From Pandoraea oxalativorans (lineage in GTDB: Bacteria > Pseudomonadota > Gammaproteobacteria > Burkholderiales > Burkholderiaceae): a stretch of 64,000 bases of DNA. Below are positions 8,692 to 18,936 of this stretch, one piece after another. Location: positions 2,852,001 through 2,916,000 of the forward strand of contig NZ_CP011253.3 of NCBI RefSeq assembly GCF_000972785.3, in the 5' to 3' direction. Under the pieces are notes generated by a model. That model was not told the origin of the DNA, did no database searches, and worked only from the letters and a program-made list of their open reading frames with translations. The position numbers and the translations under genes are program-made. Position 1 is the stretch's first letter. Each line of letters opens with the position of its first letter.

Positions 8692-10272
8692 GTGCCGAAG
8701 ACCCAGGTGGTCGAGAGTAACGGTACGGTCGTCACTGTGCGCTACACAATCCGGCGGGCGTTAAGTGGTGACACCGAAGCCTCGCCTGTCTCGATGTATG
8801 AGGTGTATCGCAAGTCGAGCGGCGGCGACTTGATCGTCCTTGGCGCCCGCAATGGGGATCTGGGCCTCTGCATGTCGGGATCGGGCCGGTATCTGCGTGC
8901 CCTGAGCGCCACGACGCGCGACGACCTCGTGGCCGAGTGGCGATACGAGGGTGATGTGGCGTCGAAGTCCGGTGTGTCGTTCCTCGACACTGAACCCGGG
9001 CGATTGCTTCACGTGAGAACTGAAAACGCGTCCGTGTCCGTGCTTCCTTTACATCTGGTGGGCTCCGGGCTGAATCATACCTCGCCCAACGGGGCTGCCG
9101 CCTTCGCCGCGCGGCTCAGTACCGGTAAGCCGTATGCGTGGGGTCATGTCGACTATGGCGGGTATATTCCGCCGAGCCTCATGGAGCTGGATATTGATGA
9201 GATCCACCACACGTACGGCGCGTTTGCGGCCCTCCGAAGCAACGGCAACGTGGTGATGTGGGGCGATGGGCGCCTTGGTGGCGCAACGTCACCATCGCCG
9301 ACCAACGTCGCACATCTAACAGGCGGTCACACGTCATTCGCGTGCATCAAGCGCGATGGAAAGCTTCTGGCCTGGGGCGATCCCCACGCCGGCGGCACGC
9401 TGACGCCTGAGGCGAGTGCGGTGGGCGATGCGAAAAGCGTGTTCGCCAACGGGTGGGGATTCTGTGCGATGCGAACCAATGGCCATCTGCTGACATGGGG
9501 GCCAAAGGACTACGGTGGCGAAATTCCCCCGGCATTCAAGGCATATCCCCACACGAGCGTGCGCGGCAACAGCAGCGCCTTTTGCGCGTTGCGCACTACT
9601 GGCGTTGTTAAGGCCTGGGGGGATCAGACTAACGGCGGCAGGCTCTCGACTGAAGTGGAGAGCGCGAGCAACATTGTCGAGATCGCCGCTTCGACGCTCG
9701 GTGCGTTTGCGGTGCTCACGTCCGAGCGCAAGATTCTCGCGTGGGGGCGCGGTGATTATGGCGGACAGGTGCCTGATCACATCAAGCAATACAACGACAT
9801 TGTCGAGATCGTGGGGATTGATTACGCCTTCTGCGCGCGCCGTGAAGGTGGCCAGATCGTGTGCTGGGGACTCCCTGGCTATGGTGGCTCGCTCCCGCCT
9901 GAGTATGCGTCGGAAAAGTTCGTTCAGGTGACGGGAACGGCGGTGGCATTCGCAGCGCTCAGGCCAAATGGCACGGTAGTAACGTGGGGCGCTGCTGAGC
10001 GCGGTGGCGACTCGTCGGCGGTGCAATCACAGTTGGTCGACATTCGGGCGGTGTACGCCAACAGTCAGGCGTTTGCTGCCATCCCGGCGGGCGGCGGCGT
10101 GGTCACGTGGGGTCTGGCGGCAGGTGGAGGCACGCCGACCCCAAATCAAATGGCCGTTCTGAACGACTACCTACGCTATGACGTCCCCGGATCGGCCGTG
10201 TCGGCGTCCTCGCCGCAGGGACGTGCGCTCACTGCATTCAAGAGGGAGAGGATGGTCGCGTCGGCAGCGTAG
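8692..10272 (+). pseudogene. 3' part of interrupted beta-sandwich-repeat/RCC1 protein
   Basis: These 526 residues resume domain 5 at VPKTQVVESNGTVVTVRYTI, in frame with the half at 4006-5628. After a linker (residues 50-130) come nine RCC1-like repeats of about 45-50 residues, each with a W-G-x(4-6)-G-G core (for example YAWGHVDYGG, LTWGPKDYGG, LAWGRGDYGG, VCWGLPGYGG) and an A-F-x-A-L-R-x-x-G-x-V strand, which should build a beta-propeller. The GTG at 8692 is only an internal codon: it lacks a properly spaced ribosome site and the protein would start mid-domain. A TGA lies 15 bases upstream, between the gene and the IS inverted repeat. The C-terminus is short, with no anchor or sorting signal. 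Confidence 0.8.
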
Positions 10273-10453
10273 CGATGAAGGCGTTGCGCAATCCGCGCGC
10301 TGAGCAGGTTGCGCAGGCCACGCGGGCTTGGGAAACTACGGTCGTCGGCATCTTTGTACCACGATGAATCTCTTTTTCTCGTCTCCGGCAGGCGATTGGC
10401 TTATCCTTCAGGCTTTCCCCACCCGCACACTCGTGACCGGAGAGGCCAACAAG

Positions 10454-11209
10454 GTGCCACGCCAAACTGCTCAGCCCACTGCCGAAACGCTCAACGAACA
10501 AGGGCCTGCGCCGCGCTATTTACAGCTCAAGCAGTTCATCTGCCGTCAGATCGACACGGGCGCCTGGCCACCGCATCACCGCGTGCCGTCGGAAAACGAA
10601 CTCGTCGAACAGTCCGGTGTCAGCCGTATGACGGTCAATCGCGCGCTGCGTGAGCTGACCGCCGAAGGTCGGCTCGTGCGCATGCAGGGCGTAGGCACGT
10701 TCGTCGCCGAACCTAAGTCGCACTCGCCGCTGCTCGCCGTCAACAACATCGCCGACGAGATCTCCGAGCACGGCCATCGCCACCGCGCCGAAGTGAAGCT
10801 ACTGCGCGAGGAGCTGGCCGGACCCGAGCGCGCATTGGCGATGGGATTGCAGGAACGCGAAAAGCTGTTCCATTCGGTCATCGTCCACTATCAGGACAAC
10901 ATTCCGGTGCAGATCGAAGACCGCTTCGTCAATCCTGCGCTCGCGCCGAACTATCTTGAGCAGGACTTCACCAAACTCACGCCCAACGCTTACCTGCAGC
11001 GCACCTCGCCGCTGACTTCGGGCGAGCATGTGGTCGAAGCCGTCACGGCGACGCCGGACGAAGCCCAGATGCTGCAAATCCAGCGCACCGAGCCCTGCCT
11101 GCTGATTCGCCGTCGGACGTGGTCGGGTAAGCGTGTCGTCTCCGTCGCCCGTTTGCTGCATCCGGGTTCGCGCCACCGTCTCGAAGGGCGATTCGGCGAC
11201 GCCGAGTAA
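10454..11209 (+). CDS. hutC: Histidine-utilisation repressor HutC (GntR family)
   Basis: Encodes 251 residues from the GTG at 10454, which has GGAGAGG ten bases upstream; readings from 10328 or 10364 give long unrelated extensions. The N-terminal winged helix (VPSENELVEQSGVSRMTVNRALRELTAEGRL, in two parts around residues 35-65) is followed by a UTRA ligand-binding domain (residues 90-240). In characterised relatives HutC represses the hut genes and is released by urocanate. It lies directly upstream of hutU in the same direction, and the 188-base gap between them holds the palindrome TTGTATATACAA, a likely HutC site. Its own promoter is probably in 10273-10453. Confidence 0.92.
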   Translation: MPRQTAQPTAETLNEQGPAPRYLQLKQFICRQIDTGAWPPHHRVPSENELVEQSGVSRMTVNRALRELTAEGRLVRMQGVGTFVAEPKSHSPLLAVNNIADEISEHGHRHRAEVKLLREELAGPERALAMGLQEREKLFHSVIVHYQDNIPVQIEDRFVNPALAPNYLEQDFTKLTPNAYLQRTSPLTSGEHVVEAVTATPDEAQMLQIQRTEPCLLIRRRTWSGKRVVSVARLLHPGSRHRLEGRFGDAE

Positions 11210-11343
11210 TCTAACGTGATCGCGCGTGATTGCGAGCCATCACGCCGGGTCACGCGCCCTCACGCATAAGTCCGTCGACACGCAACCTCGGACGAGCGCC
11301 CTACTCGGGTTCGGCGTTCGTGAAAACCCTAGTTCCCGATTGG

Positions 11344-11355
11344 TTGTATATACAA
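11344..11355. promoter_or_regulatory. Probable HutC operator before hutU
   Basis: TTGTATATACAA is a perfect 12-base palindrome matching the GntR/HutC-subfamily pattern (GT-N-TA-N-AC core). It sits 43 bases before the hutU start, and a second half-site (TGTACAAG, 11359-11366) follows at once. The position next to hutC and hutU supports repression of the enzyme operon by HutC. Confidence 0.7.
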
Positions 11356-11397
11356 TACTGTACAAGTCATCATCTGCTCAGAACTAGAGGACTTACC

Positions 11398-13077
11398 GTG
11401 AGCCAATTCACCCGATATCGCGACGTCACGATCCGCGCCCCGCGCGGCGCGCAGCTCAATGCCAGAAGCTGGCTCACCGAAGCCCCGCTTCGCATGCTGA
11501 TGAACAATCTCGATCCGGACGTTGCCGAGAATCCGAACGCGCTCGTGGTCTACGGCGGCATCGGCCGCGCTGCCCGCAACTGGGAATGCTTCGACAAGAT
11601 CGTCGAGACGCTCAAGACGCTGGGCGACGACGAAACGCTGCTCGTCCAGTCGGGCAAGCCGGTCGGCGTGTTCAAGACGCATGCCGACGCGCCGCGCGTG
11701 CTCATCGCCAACTCGAATCTGGTGCCGCACTGGGCCACCTGGGAACACTTCAACGAACTCGACGCCAAGGGGCTGGCTATGTACGGCCAGATGACCGCTG
11801 GCTCCTGGATCTACATCGGTAGCCAGGGCATCGTGCAAGGCACGTACGAGACCTTCGTGGAAGCGGGCCGTCAGCACTACGGCGGCAACCTCAAGGGCCG
11901 TTGGGTGCTGACCGCCGGTCTGGGTGGCATGGGCGGCGCACAACCGCTGGCCGCCACGCTGGCCGGTGCATGCTCGCTGAACATCGAATGCCAGCAGACG
12001 AGCATCGACTTCCGCCTGCGCACGCGCTACGTCGACGAGCAAGCCAAGGATCTCGACGACGCCCTCGCCCGCATCGCCCGGTACACGGCGCAAGGTCAGG
12101 CCGTCTCCATCGCCCTGTGCGGCAACGCGGCCGAGATTCTGCCGGAACTGGTGCGTCGCGGCGTGCGCCCGGACATGGTCACCGACCAGACCAGCGCGCA
12201 CGACCCGCTCAACGGCTATCTGCCGGTCGGCTGGACCTGGGACGAGTACCGCGAACGTGCCCGCTCGAAGCCCGCCGAAGTCGTGAAGGCCGCCAAGCAA
12301 TCGATGGCCGTTCACGTGAAGGCCATGCTGGACTTCAAGGCCATGGGCGTGCCGACGTTCGACTACGGCAACAACATCCGTCAGATGGCCAAGGAAGAAG
12401 GCGTGCAGAACGCGTTCGATTTCCCCGGCTTCGTGCCCGCGTACATCCGTCCGCTGTTCTGCCGTGGTGTCGGCCCGTTCCGTTGGGCTGCGCTCTCGGG
12501 CGATCCCCAAGACATCTACAAGACGGACGCCAAGGTCAAGGAACTGATCCCCGACGACGCTCACCTGCACCGCTGGCTCGACATGGCGCGCGAGCGCATC
12601 GCCTTCCAGGGCCTCCCGGCGCGTATCTGCTGGGTGGGACTGGGTCTGCGCGCCAAGCTCGGACTGGCGTTCAACGAAATGGTACGCTCGGGAGAACTCT
12701 CGGCACCCGTGGTGATCGGCCGCGACCATCTGGATTCCGGCTCGGTCGCCAGCCCCAACCGTGAAACGGAAGCCATGCGCGACGGCTCGGACGCTGTCTC
12801 CGACTGGCCGCTGCTCAACGCGCTGCTCAATACGGCCAGCGGCGCAACGTGGGTCTCGCTGCACCACGGCGGCGGCGTCGGCATGGGCTTCTCGCAACAC
12901 TCCGGGGTGGTCATCGTGTGCGACGGCACCGATGCCGCAGCCGCACGCATCGCCCGTGTGCTGAACAACGATCCGGCGACCGGCGTCATGCGCCACGCCG
13001 ACGCCGGGTACGACATCGCCATCGATTGCGCCCGTGAACACGGCCTCAACCTGCCGATGCTGAACACCGCAAAGTAA
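11398..13077 (+). CDS. hutU: Urocanate hydratase
   Basis: Encodes 559 residues from the GTG at 11398 (AGAGGACTTACC upstream supplies the ribosome site), the usual length for urocanase. It converts trans-urocanate to imidazolonepropionate (EC 4.2.1.49) using tightly bound NAD as an electrophile. The NAD loop is seen in [20 protein letters not shown] (near residue 176), and [17 protein letters not shown] holds the conserved active-site cysteine near residue 410. It is the second step of histidine breakdown and is placed first in the operon, followed by hutH 49 bases later. Expression should be governed by the HutC site upstream. Confidence 0.97.
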   Translation: MSQFTRYRDVTIRAPRGAQLNARSWLTEAPLRMLMNNLDPDVAENPNALVVYGGIGRAARNWECFDKIVETLKTLGDDETLLVQSGKPVGVFKTHADAPRVLIANSNLVPHWATWEHFNELDAKGLAMYGQMTAGSWIYIGSQGIVQGTYETFVEAGRQHYGGNLKGRWVLTAGLGGMGGAQPLAATLAGACSLNIECQQTSIDFRLRTRYVDEQAKDLDDALARIARYTAQGQAVSIALCGNAAEILPELVRRGVRPDMVTDQTSAHDPLNGYLPVGWTWDEYRERARSKPAEVVKAAKQSMAVHVKAMLDFKAMGVPTFDYGNNIRQMAKEEGVQNAFDFPGFVPAYIRPLFCRGVGPFRWAALSGDPQDIYKTDAKVKELIPDDAHLHRWLDMARERIAFQGLPARICWVGLGLRAKLGLAFNEMVRSGELSAPVVIGRDHLDSGSVASPNRETEAMRDGSDAVSDWPLLNALLNTASGATWVSLHHGGGVGMGFSQHSGVVIVCDGTDAAAARIARVLNNDPATGVMRHADAGYDIAIDCAREHGLNLPMLNTAK

Positions 13078-13126
13078 ATATCAAGACAAGACACCCCCCG
13101 ATATGTCGAATCAAGGAAATCCGTCC

Positions 13127-14659
13127 ATGGCACAACTGTTCGTGACGCCCGGCACCCTCACGCTGGCGCAACTGCGCGACGTCTATCAGAACCCGACCAC
13201 CGTGACGCTCGATGAGAAGGCGTACGCCGCCATCGATAAGAGCGTGGCCTGCGTGGAAGCCATCGTGGCCGAAGGCCGCACCGCTTACGGCATCAACACC
13301 GGCTTCGGTCTGCTCGCCTCCACGCGCATCGCACACGAAGACCTGGAGAACCTGCAACGCTCGCTCGTGCTCTCGCACGCCGCTGGCGTAGGCGCGCCGC
13401 TCGACGATGCACTCGTGCGTCTGATCATGGTCCTGAAGATCAACAGCCTGGCGCGCGGCTTCTCGGGCATTCGCCGCAAGGTGATCGACGCGCTTGTCAC
13501 GCTGGTGAACGCCGAAGTCTATCCGCGCATTCCGCTCAAGGGTTCGGTCGGCGCGTCGGGCGACCTCGCGCCGCTCGCCCATATGTCGCTGCTGCTCCTC
13601 GGCGAAGGTCAGGCCCGCTACCGCGGTCAGTGGATGAACGCGCGTGAGGCGCTCGCCATCGCCGGTCTCGAGCCGCTGACGCTTGCCGCAAAGGAAGGCC
13701 TTGCGCTGCTCAACGGCACGCAGGTCTCGACGGCCTACGCGCTGCGCGGCTTGTTCGAAGCGGAAGATATGTACGCCGCCGCGAGCGTGTGCGGCGCGAT
13801 GACGGTCGAAGCGATGCTCGGCTCGCGTGCGCCGTTCGACGCCCGTATCCACTCGGCACGCGGTCAGCGCGGCCAGATCGACGCTGCAGCGGTGTTCCGT
13901 CACCTGCTTGGGGAGACGAGCGAAGTCGGCCAGTCGCATGCCAACTGCGAGAAGGTGCAGGATCCGTACTCGCTGCGCTGCCAGCCGCAAGTGATGGGCG
14001 CGTGTCTCACGCAGATCCGTCAGGCCGCAGAAGTCCTCGCCGTCGAAGCGAACGCGGTGTCGGACAACCCGCTCGTTTTCTGGGAACAAGGCGACGTGAT
14101 CTCCGGGGGTAACTTCCACGCCGAGCCGGTCGCGATGGCGGCCGACAATCTCGCGCTGGCGCTGGCCGAAATCGGCGCGCTGAGCGAGCGCCGCATCTCG
14201 CTGATGATGGACAAGCACATGTCGCAGTTGCCCGCGTTTCTCGTCGCTAACGGCGGCGTGAACTCCGGCTTCATGATCGCGCAAGTGACGGCCGCCGCAC
14301 TCGCATCCGACAACAAAGCCTTGGCACATCCGGCCAGCGTTGATAGTCTCCCCACCTCGGCCAACCAGGAAGACCATGTCTCGATGGCCCCGAATGCCGG
14401 TAAGCGGCTTTGGGAGATGGCCGATAACGTCAAGGGCATCATTGCGATCGAATGGCTGAGCGCCGCGCAGGGACTGGACTTCCGCGAAGGCGTGAAGACC
14501 ACGCCGGCCCTTGAAAAGGCACGCGCACTGCTGCGCCGGTCGGTTCCGTTCTACGATAAGGATCGCTACTTCGCCCCGGACATCGAGGGCGCCAGCGAAC
14601 TGATTGCGCAACGACAACTGAGCGCACTTGTGCCCGCCGGTACGTTGCCGAGCGTCTGA
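13127..14659 (+). CDS. hutH: Histidine ammonia-lyase
   Basis: Removes ammonia from L-histidine to give urocanate (EC 4.3.1.3), the first step of the pathway. The prosthetic group MIO forms from Ala-Ser-Gly at residues 143-145 ([15 protein letters not shown]). Other family motifs such as YGINTGFG (residues 54-61) and [12 protein letters not shown] are present. The ATG at 13127, with AAGGAAA eight bases upstream, gives 510 residues, the normal length; the ATG at 13103 would add eight residues without a good ribosome site. It lies between hutU and the permease gene and is cytosolic, acting as a tetramer in known relatives. Confidence 0.97.
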   Translation: MAQLFVTPGTLTLAQLRDVYQNPTTVTLDEKAYAAIDKSVACVEAIVAEGRTAYGINTGFGLLASTRIAHEDLENLQRSLVLSHAAGVGAPLDDALVRLIMVLKINSLARGFSGIRRKVIDALVTLVNAEVYPRIPLKGSVGASGDLAPLAHMSLLLLGEGQARYRGQWMNAREALAIAGLEPLTLAAKEGLALLNGTQVSTAYALRGLFEAEDMYAAASVCGAMTVEAMLGSRAPFDARIHSARGQRGQIDAAAVFRHLLGETSEVGQSHANCEKVQDPYSLRCQPQVMGACLTQIRQAAEVLAVEANAVSDNPLVFWEQGDVISGGNFHAEPVAMAADNLALALAEIGALSERRISLMMDKHMSQLPAFLVANGGVNSGFMIAQVTAAALASDNKALAHPASVDSLPTSANQEDHVSMAPNAGKRLWEMADNVKGIIAIEWLSAAQGLDFREGVKTTPALEKARALLRRSVPFYDKDRYFAPDIEGASELIAQRQLSALVPAGTLPSV

Positions 14660-14857
14660 GTCACTGTTGATCCGCGTTTGAATTGGCCCCTTGCCGGGGC
14701 GAAACGAACCGTGATTCGCGCACCGGCATTGTGGCGTACCGGGTTGCCCCCTCGTTCGCCGGTCCATGGGTTCGCCCTTCGGACCGGTCCACGCACAACC
14801 CGAGTTCACCTGCCGCCCGCGCACGCGGGCCGGCTCATTAGGCATTCAGGAGACAGC

Positions 14858-16237
14858 TTGAAAAACCTGCAACGCAATCTGAGCGCGCGGCATATCCGCT
14901 TTCTGGCGCTCGGCTCAGCCATTGGCACCGGTCTGTTCTACGGCTCGGCGTCGGCCATCCAACTCGCAGGCCCGGCGGTCATTCTTGCGTACATCGTGGG
15001 CGGCGCCGCCGTCTATATGGTGATGCGTGCCCTCGGCGAAATGGTCGTTCGTCAGCCGGTGTCGGGCTCGTTCGGTCGCTACGCACGCGATAACCTTGGG
15101 CCGCTGGCCGGTTTCCTCACAGGCTGGACTTACATTCTGGAAATGGTGATCGTCTGTCTTGCGGACGTGACCGCCTTCGGCATTTACATGGGTTTCTGGT
15201 TTCCGGACGTCCCCCAATGGATCTGGGTGCTCGGCATCGTGATGCTGATCTGCGGGCTGAACCTCTGCAACGTCAAGGTGTACGGCGAGATGGAGTTCTG
15301 GCTGGCGCTGGTGAAGATTCTCGCCATCGTCGCGATGATTGTGGGCGGCGGGTTCATCCTCTTTACCGGCGTGCAACTGCACAGCGAGCACGCCCCGGCA
15401 GTCAGCAATCTTTGGTCGCACGGCGGCTTCCTGCCGAACGGCTGGGGGGGACTGGTGGCGTCGCTGGCGGTGGTGATGTTCGCCTACGGCGGCATCGAGA
15501 TCATCGGCATTACGGGCGGCGAAGCGAAGAATCCGGAGACAGTGATTCCGCGTGCGATCAACGCTGTACCCGCTCGAATTCTGCTGTTCTACGTGCTCAC
15601 GATGTGTGTGCTCATGACGATCTTCCCGTGGACCGGCATCGGCAGCCAGGGCAGCCCGTTCGTGCAGATCTTCTCGGGCCTCGGCATCAAGTCGGCCGCA
15701 GCGATTCTCAACGTGATCGTGATTTCGGCGGCGATCTCGGCGATCAACAGCAACATCTTCGGCGCGGGACGCATGATGTTCGGCATGGCCGAGCATGGTC
15801 AGGCCCCGGCCGCGTTCTCGGCGACCTCGCGTCACGGCGTGCCCTGGGTCACGGTACTGGTGATGACGTTCGCGTTGCTAGGCGGCGTGGTGCTGAACTA
15901 CCTGATTCCGGAAGGCGTGTTCCTGATCATTGCGTCCATCGCCACCTTCGCGACGGTCTGGGTGTGGCTGATGATCCTGCTCTCGCAGGTGGCGATGCGC
16001 CGTCGTCTGTCGGCGCAGGAAGTGGCCGCGCTGAAGTTCAAGGTGCCGCTGTGGCCGGTGGGTCCGGCCGTCGCCATCGCCTTCATGCTCTTCGTGATCG
16101 GTGTGCTTGGGTATCGGGAAGACACGCGCGTCGCGCTCTACGTCGGTGCAGGCTGGATCGTGCTGATGTCGGTGGCGTATCAATTCGGTGTCAAACCCAA
16201 GGAAGCGCAATTACGCAACCGTATGAGTCTGGAATAA
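14858..16237 (+). CDS. Amino acid permease, probable histidine uptake (HutT-like)
   Basis: A 459-residue inner-membrane protein of the AAT group of APC transporters, with about 12 hydrophobic segments. The N-terminal [24 protein letters not shown] is the family signature. The start is TTG at 14858 with CAGGAGA at 14847-14853; no ATG gives a better start, and an upstream frame to 14678 is not membrane-like. It sits inside the hut operon between hutH and hutI (7 bases before hutI), which strongly suggests that it imports histidine, as HutT or ProY do in other proteobacteria. Substrate is inferred from context only. Confidence 0.88.
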   Translation: MKNLQRNLSARHIRFLALGSAIGTGLFYGSASAIQLAGPAVILAYIVGGAAVYMVMRALGEMVVRQPVSGSFGRYARDNLGPLAGFLTGWTYILEMVIVCLADVTAFGIYMGFWFPDVPQWIWVLGIVMLICGLNLCNVKVYGEMEFWLALVKILAIVAMIVGGGFILFTGVQLHSEHAPAVSNLWSHGGFLPNGWGGLVASLAVVMFAYGGIEIIGITGGEAKNPETVIPRAINAVPARILLFYVLTMCVLMTIFPWTGIGSQGSPFVQIFSGLGIKSAAAILNVIVISAAISAINSNIFGAGRMMFGMAEHGQAPAAFSATSRHGVPWVTVLVMTFALLGGVVLNYLIPEGVFLIIASIATFATVWVWLMILLSQVAMRRRLSAQEVAALKFKVPLWPVGPAVAIAFMLFVIGVLGYREDTRVALYVGAGWIVLMSVAYQFGVKPKEAQLRNRMSLE

Positions 16238-16244
16238 GCCTCAC

Positions 16245-17462
16245 ATGAAACGTACCTACTGGAAGCACTGCCATGTCGCGACGATGCGCGACGGCCGCTA
16301 CAACGCTATCGAAGACGCCGTGATCGTCACGCGCGGCAAGCAGATCGAATGGGTGGGTCCGCGTGGCGAGCGCTCGGCTTCCGGCGCGGATGAATGCGTC
16401 GATCTTCAGGGCGCGTGGGTCACGCCCGGCCTGATCGATTGCCATACGCATCTGGTGTTTGGCGGCAACCGCAGTCTCGAGTTCGAGCAGCGGTTGCAAG
16501 GTGTGAGTTACGCGGAGATTTCGGCGGCCGGGGGCGGCATCAAGCACACGGTGCGTCACACCCGCGACGCCACGGAGGATGCCCTCTACGAATCCGCCCG
16601 CAAGCGTTTGGTCTCGCTGATGCGCGACGGCGTGACCACCGTCGAGATCAAGTCCGGCTATGGGCTGGATCTGAACAGCGAACGCAAGATGCTGCGCGTG
16701 GCACGTCGTCTCGGCGAGACGCTGCCGGTCACGGTGAAGACGACGTGTCTGGCCGCCCACACGGTACCGTCGGAGTTCGCAGGCAAGGCGGACGAGTACG
16801 TGAATTACGTCTGCTCCGAAATCCTGCCGACGCTCGCGCAAGAGCATCTGGTCGATGCGGTCGATGCCTTCTGCGAAACGATTGCGTTCTCACCGGCGCA
16901 GGTGATGCGTGTGCTGCTTCGCGCTCAAAAGCTGAAGCTGCCGGTGAAGCTGCATGCGGAGCAGTTGTCGCCGCTCGGTGGTTCGAGCATGGCCGCAGAG
17001 CTGGGCGCATTGTCGGCCGACCATTTGGAGTACATGACGCCCGAAGACGCTGCCGCGATGGGGCGCGCGGGTACGGTCGCCGTGCTGCTGCCGGGCGCGT
17101 TCCATATGTTGCAGGAGACGCGTCGTCCGCCGGTGGACTTGCTGCGACATCACGGCGTCGATATTGCGGTGGCCTCGGATCTGAATCCGGGCACGTCGCC
17201 TGCCCTGTCGCTGCGTCTGATGCTGAACATGGCCTGCACGCTTTTCGGGCTGACGCCGGAAGAAGCCCTGGCTGGCGTGACGCGTAACGCAGCCAAGGCG
17301 CTCGGCATGCTCGATACGCACGGCACGATCGAAGCGGGCAAGGCGGCGGACTTCGTGGCGTGGGACATCGAGCGTCCGGCGGAGCTGGCGTACTGGCTGG
17401 GCGGGGAGCTGCCCTCCCGCACGGTGCGCAACGGCGAGTGGCGCGATTTGTCGACGCGCTGA
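16245..17462 (+). CDS. hutI: Imidazolonepropionase
   Basis: Encodes 405 residues. It is a metal-dependent amidohydrolase that opens the ring of 4-imidazolone-5-propionate to give N-formimidoyl-L-glutamate (EC 3.5.2.7). The metal site begins with the CHTHLVFGG histidines near residue 68. [12 protein letters not shown] and [11 protein letters not shown] are HutI-specific segments, and [11 protein letters not shown] carries the late aspartate ligand. It begins 7 bases after the permease stop and ends 25 bases before hutG, so it is part of the same transcript. Confidence 0.96.
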   Translation: MKRTYWKHCHVATMRDGRYNAIEDAVIVTRGKQIEWVGPRGERSASGADECVDLQGAWVTPGLIDCHTHLVFGGNRSLEFEQRLQGVSYAEISAAGGGIKHTVRHTRDATEDALYESARKRLVSLMRDGVTTVEIKSGYGLDLNSERKMLRVARRLGETLPVTVKTTCLAAHTVPSEFAGKADEYVNYVCSEILPTLAQEHLVDAVDAFCETIAFSPAQVMRVLLRAQKLKLPVKLHAEQLSPLGGSSMAAELGALSADHLEYMTPEDAAAMGRAGTVAVLLPGAFHMLQETRRPPVDLLRHHGVDIAVASDLNPGTSPALSLRLMLNMACTLFGLTPEEALAGVTRNAAKALGMLDTHGTIEAGKAADFVAWDIERPAELAYWLGGELPSRTVRNGEWRDLSTR

Positions 17463-17487
17463 GCGTCCGCGAACTGGAGACATCTTC

Positions 17488-18450
17488 ATGGCAACGCAAT
17501 TGAAACCGGTCTCCGGCGACACGCCGGTCTGGCACGGTCGTACGGACGTCGGCGAGCGCGGCGACACGCGCCGTCTCTTTAATGTCGTGCGCGAGATCGA
17601 TGCGCTGACGGATGCCCCGGCGCGCGGCGCGCCCGTATTACTCGGGTTCGCGAGCGACGCCGGCGTCAAACGCAATCAGGGCCGCATCGGTGCCGCCGAA
17701 GGCCCGCTTGCAATTCGTCGTGCATTGGCGAATCTGCCCGCGCACGACATCGCCTGTCTGTATGACGCAGGCGACGTGGTCTGCGACGGCGACGCCCTCG
17801 AAGCCGCTCAACAGGCCCTCGCCGACGCCGTGCACCGACAACTCGACGCCGGTGCACAACCGGTGGTGCTTGGCGGTGGACACGAGATTGCGTGGGGAAC
17901 GTGGCAGGGCCTGCGCGCCCACCTCGACGCGCAGGGCGACCGTTCGCGAGTACTGATCCTGAACCTCGATGCGCATTTCGACTTACGCACAGCACGACCC
18001 GGTACGTCGGGCACGCCGTTCGATCAGATCGCTCAAGCTTGCGAGGCTGCGGGACTTCCGTTCGACTATGCCTGTCTCGGGGTCAGCCGCCTGAGCAATA
18101 CGGCGTCGCTGTTCGAACGCGCCAAGGCGTTAAAAGCGACGTACGTCGAAGACACCGAGATGCAGGACCGTCATCTCGACGAGCGTCTCGCACAGATCGA
18201 CGCACTGATTGCCGACGTCAGCCATGTCTACCTCACCATCGATCTCGACGTGCTCCCCGCCCCCGTCATGCCCGGTGTCTCGGCCCCGGCGGCCTATGGC
18301 GTGCCGATCTCCGTCATCGAAGCCATCGTCACCCACGTTCGCCGCTCCGGCAAACTCCGCGTGGCCGATCTCGCCGAGTACAACCCGCGCTTCGATGCAC
18401 AAGGCACCGGCGCACGCGTGGCAGCGCGTTTGGCTTATCGGTTGTTCTGA
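17488..18450 (+). CDS. hutG: Formimidoylglutamase (arginase family)
   Basis: A 320-residue ureohydrolase with the three manganese-binding motifs GGGHE (residues 130-134), NLDAHFDLR and [11 protein letters not shown]. In a hut operon an arginase-family HutG hydrolyses N-formimidoyl-L-glutamate to glutamate and formamide (EC 3.5.3.8), so the pathway here is the four-step route. No hutF-type deiminase or deformylase is seen. The ATG at 17488 has CTGGAGA upstream. It is the last gene of the operon; a CT-rich gap and a hairpin with a T run follow. Confidence 0.94.
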   Translation: MATQLKPVSGDTPVWHGRTDVGERGDTRRLFNVVREIDALTDAPARGAPVLLGFASDAGVKRNQGRIGAAEGPLAIRRALANLPAHDIACLYDAGDVVCDGDALEAAQQALADAVHRQLDAGAQPVVLGGGHEIAWGTWQGLRAHLDAQGDRSRVLILNLDAHFDLRTARPGTSGTPFDQIAQACEAAGLPFDYACLGVSRLSNTASLFERAKALKATYVEDTEMQDRHLDERLAQIDALIADVSHVYLTIDLDVLPAPVMPGVSAPAAYGVPISVIEAIVTHVRRSGKLRVADLAEYNPRFDAQGTGARVAARLAYRLF

Positions 18451-18509
18451 CTCGGCTTTCTGATGTCAACCGCCGAGGCGTTGTCGCATGCCTCGGCGCT
18501 CAGCTTTTG

Positions 18510-18545
18510 CCTCACCCGCCTGACGCGCCTCACCCGCCTGACCCG
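18510..18545 (+). repeat. 18-base imperfect tandem repeat, two copies
   Basis: CCTCACCCGCCTGACGCG at 18510-18527 is followed by a copy at 18528-18545 that differs in one base. It lies in the CT-rich intergenic stretch after hutG. Confidence 0.7.
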
Positions 18546-18784
18546 CTTCCTCCTCCCGCAGTCCGACGGACCGCTGCCCCCTTCCGCCTCTCAGACACAA
18601 ACCCAACTCGATTCAGAAGGGGGCACCGGTCCGTCCCTCTCATCACCATCAGTCCCTCAACCGAAACCTCCCCCCCTTTCCCTTTTTCTTTTTCCGGTTT
18701 CCCTTTCCCCCTCCTCTCACAGATTTCTTCCGCTGAGACCGATACCCTCGGTTTCCCCCTCCACAGGCTTCGAATTCTCAGCCT

Positions 18785-18809
18785 CTAATACAAAGTATTA
18801 GTTTTTCTT
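18785..18809 (+). terminator. Hairpin with T run after hutG, possibly a LysR site
   Basis: CTAATAC-AAA-GTATTAG (18785-18801) forms a perfect 7-base stem and is followed by TTTTTCTT, so it can end the hut transcript. The same palindrome also looks like a LysR-type operator and lies 136 bases before a LysR gene; both roles are possible. Confidence 0.5.
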
Positions 18810-18936
18810 AACTTTGTTTTGTTTTAGCCCACCATATCCCTACAATCGCCAGAAATTCTTATACCGATTCATCGCGGCGCCCCAGGAAAGTCCTTCTCAC
18901 TCCCTGATACCCGCCGCCACGAATGGAGACACGCCG

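Larger units (their letters stand above)
18451..18936. other. 486-base CT-rich intergenic region
   Basis: No supported gene. The stretch 18480-18780 is strongly pyrimidine-rich on the plus strand, with long C/T runs around 18660-18720, unlike flanking coding DNA. It contains an 18-base imperfect tandem repeat (18510-18545) and ends in the hairpin at 18785-18809. A frame from 18463 to 18801 is low-complexity and lacks family features, so it is not called. Confidence 0.6.

Noticed and set aside
8692..10272. Independent RCC1 gene starting at GTG 8692
   Set aside because: The start lies in mid-repeat, lacks a properly spaced ribosome site, and continues exactly the domain broken at 5628.
11329..13041. 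A 570-codon open frame on the minus strand
   Set aside because: Exact antisense of hutU, with histidine/arginine-rich composition and no family features.
17488..18450. HutG as N-formylglutamate deformylase
   Set aside because: The manganese motifs GGGHE and NLDAHFD are of the arginase family, and no formimidoylglutamate deiminase gene is present, so formimidoylglutamase fits.
18463..18801. Small gene in the CT-rich gap
   Set aside because: Low-complexity leucine/threonine/arginine repeats, no ribosome site and overlap with the hairpin argue against coding.
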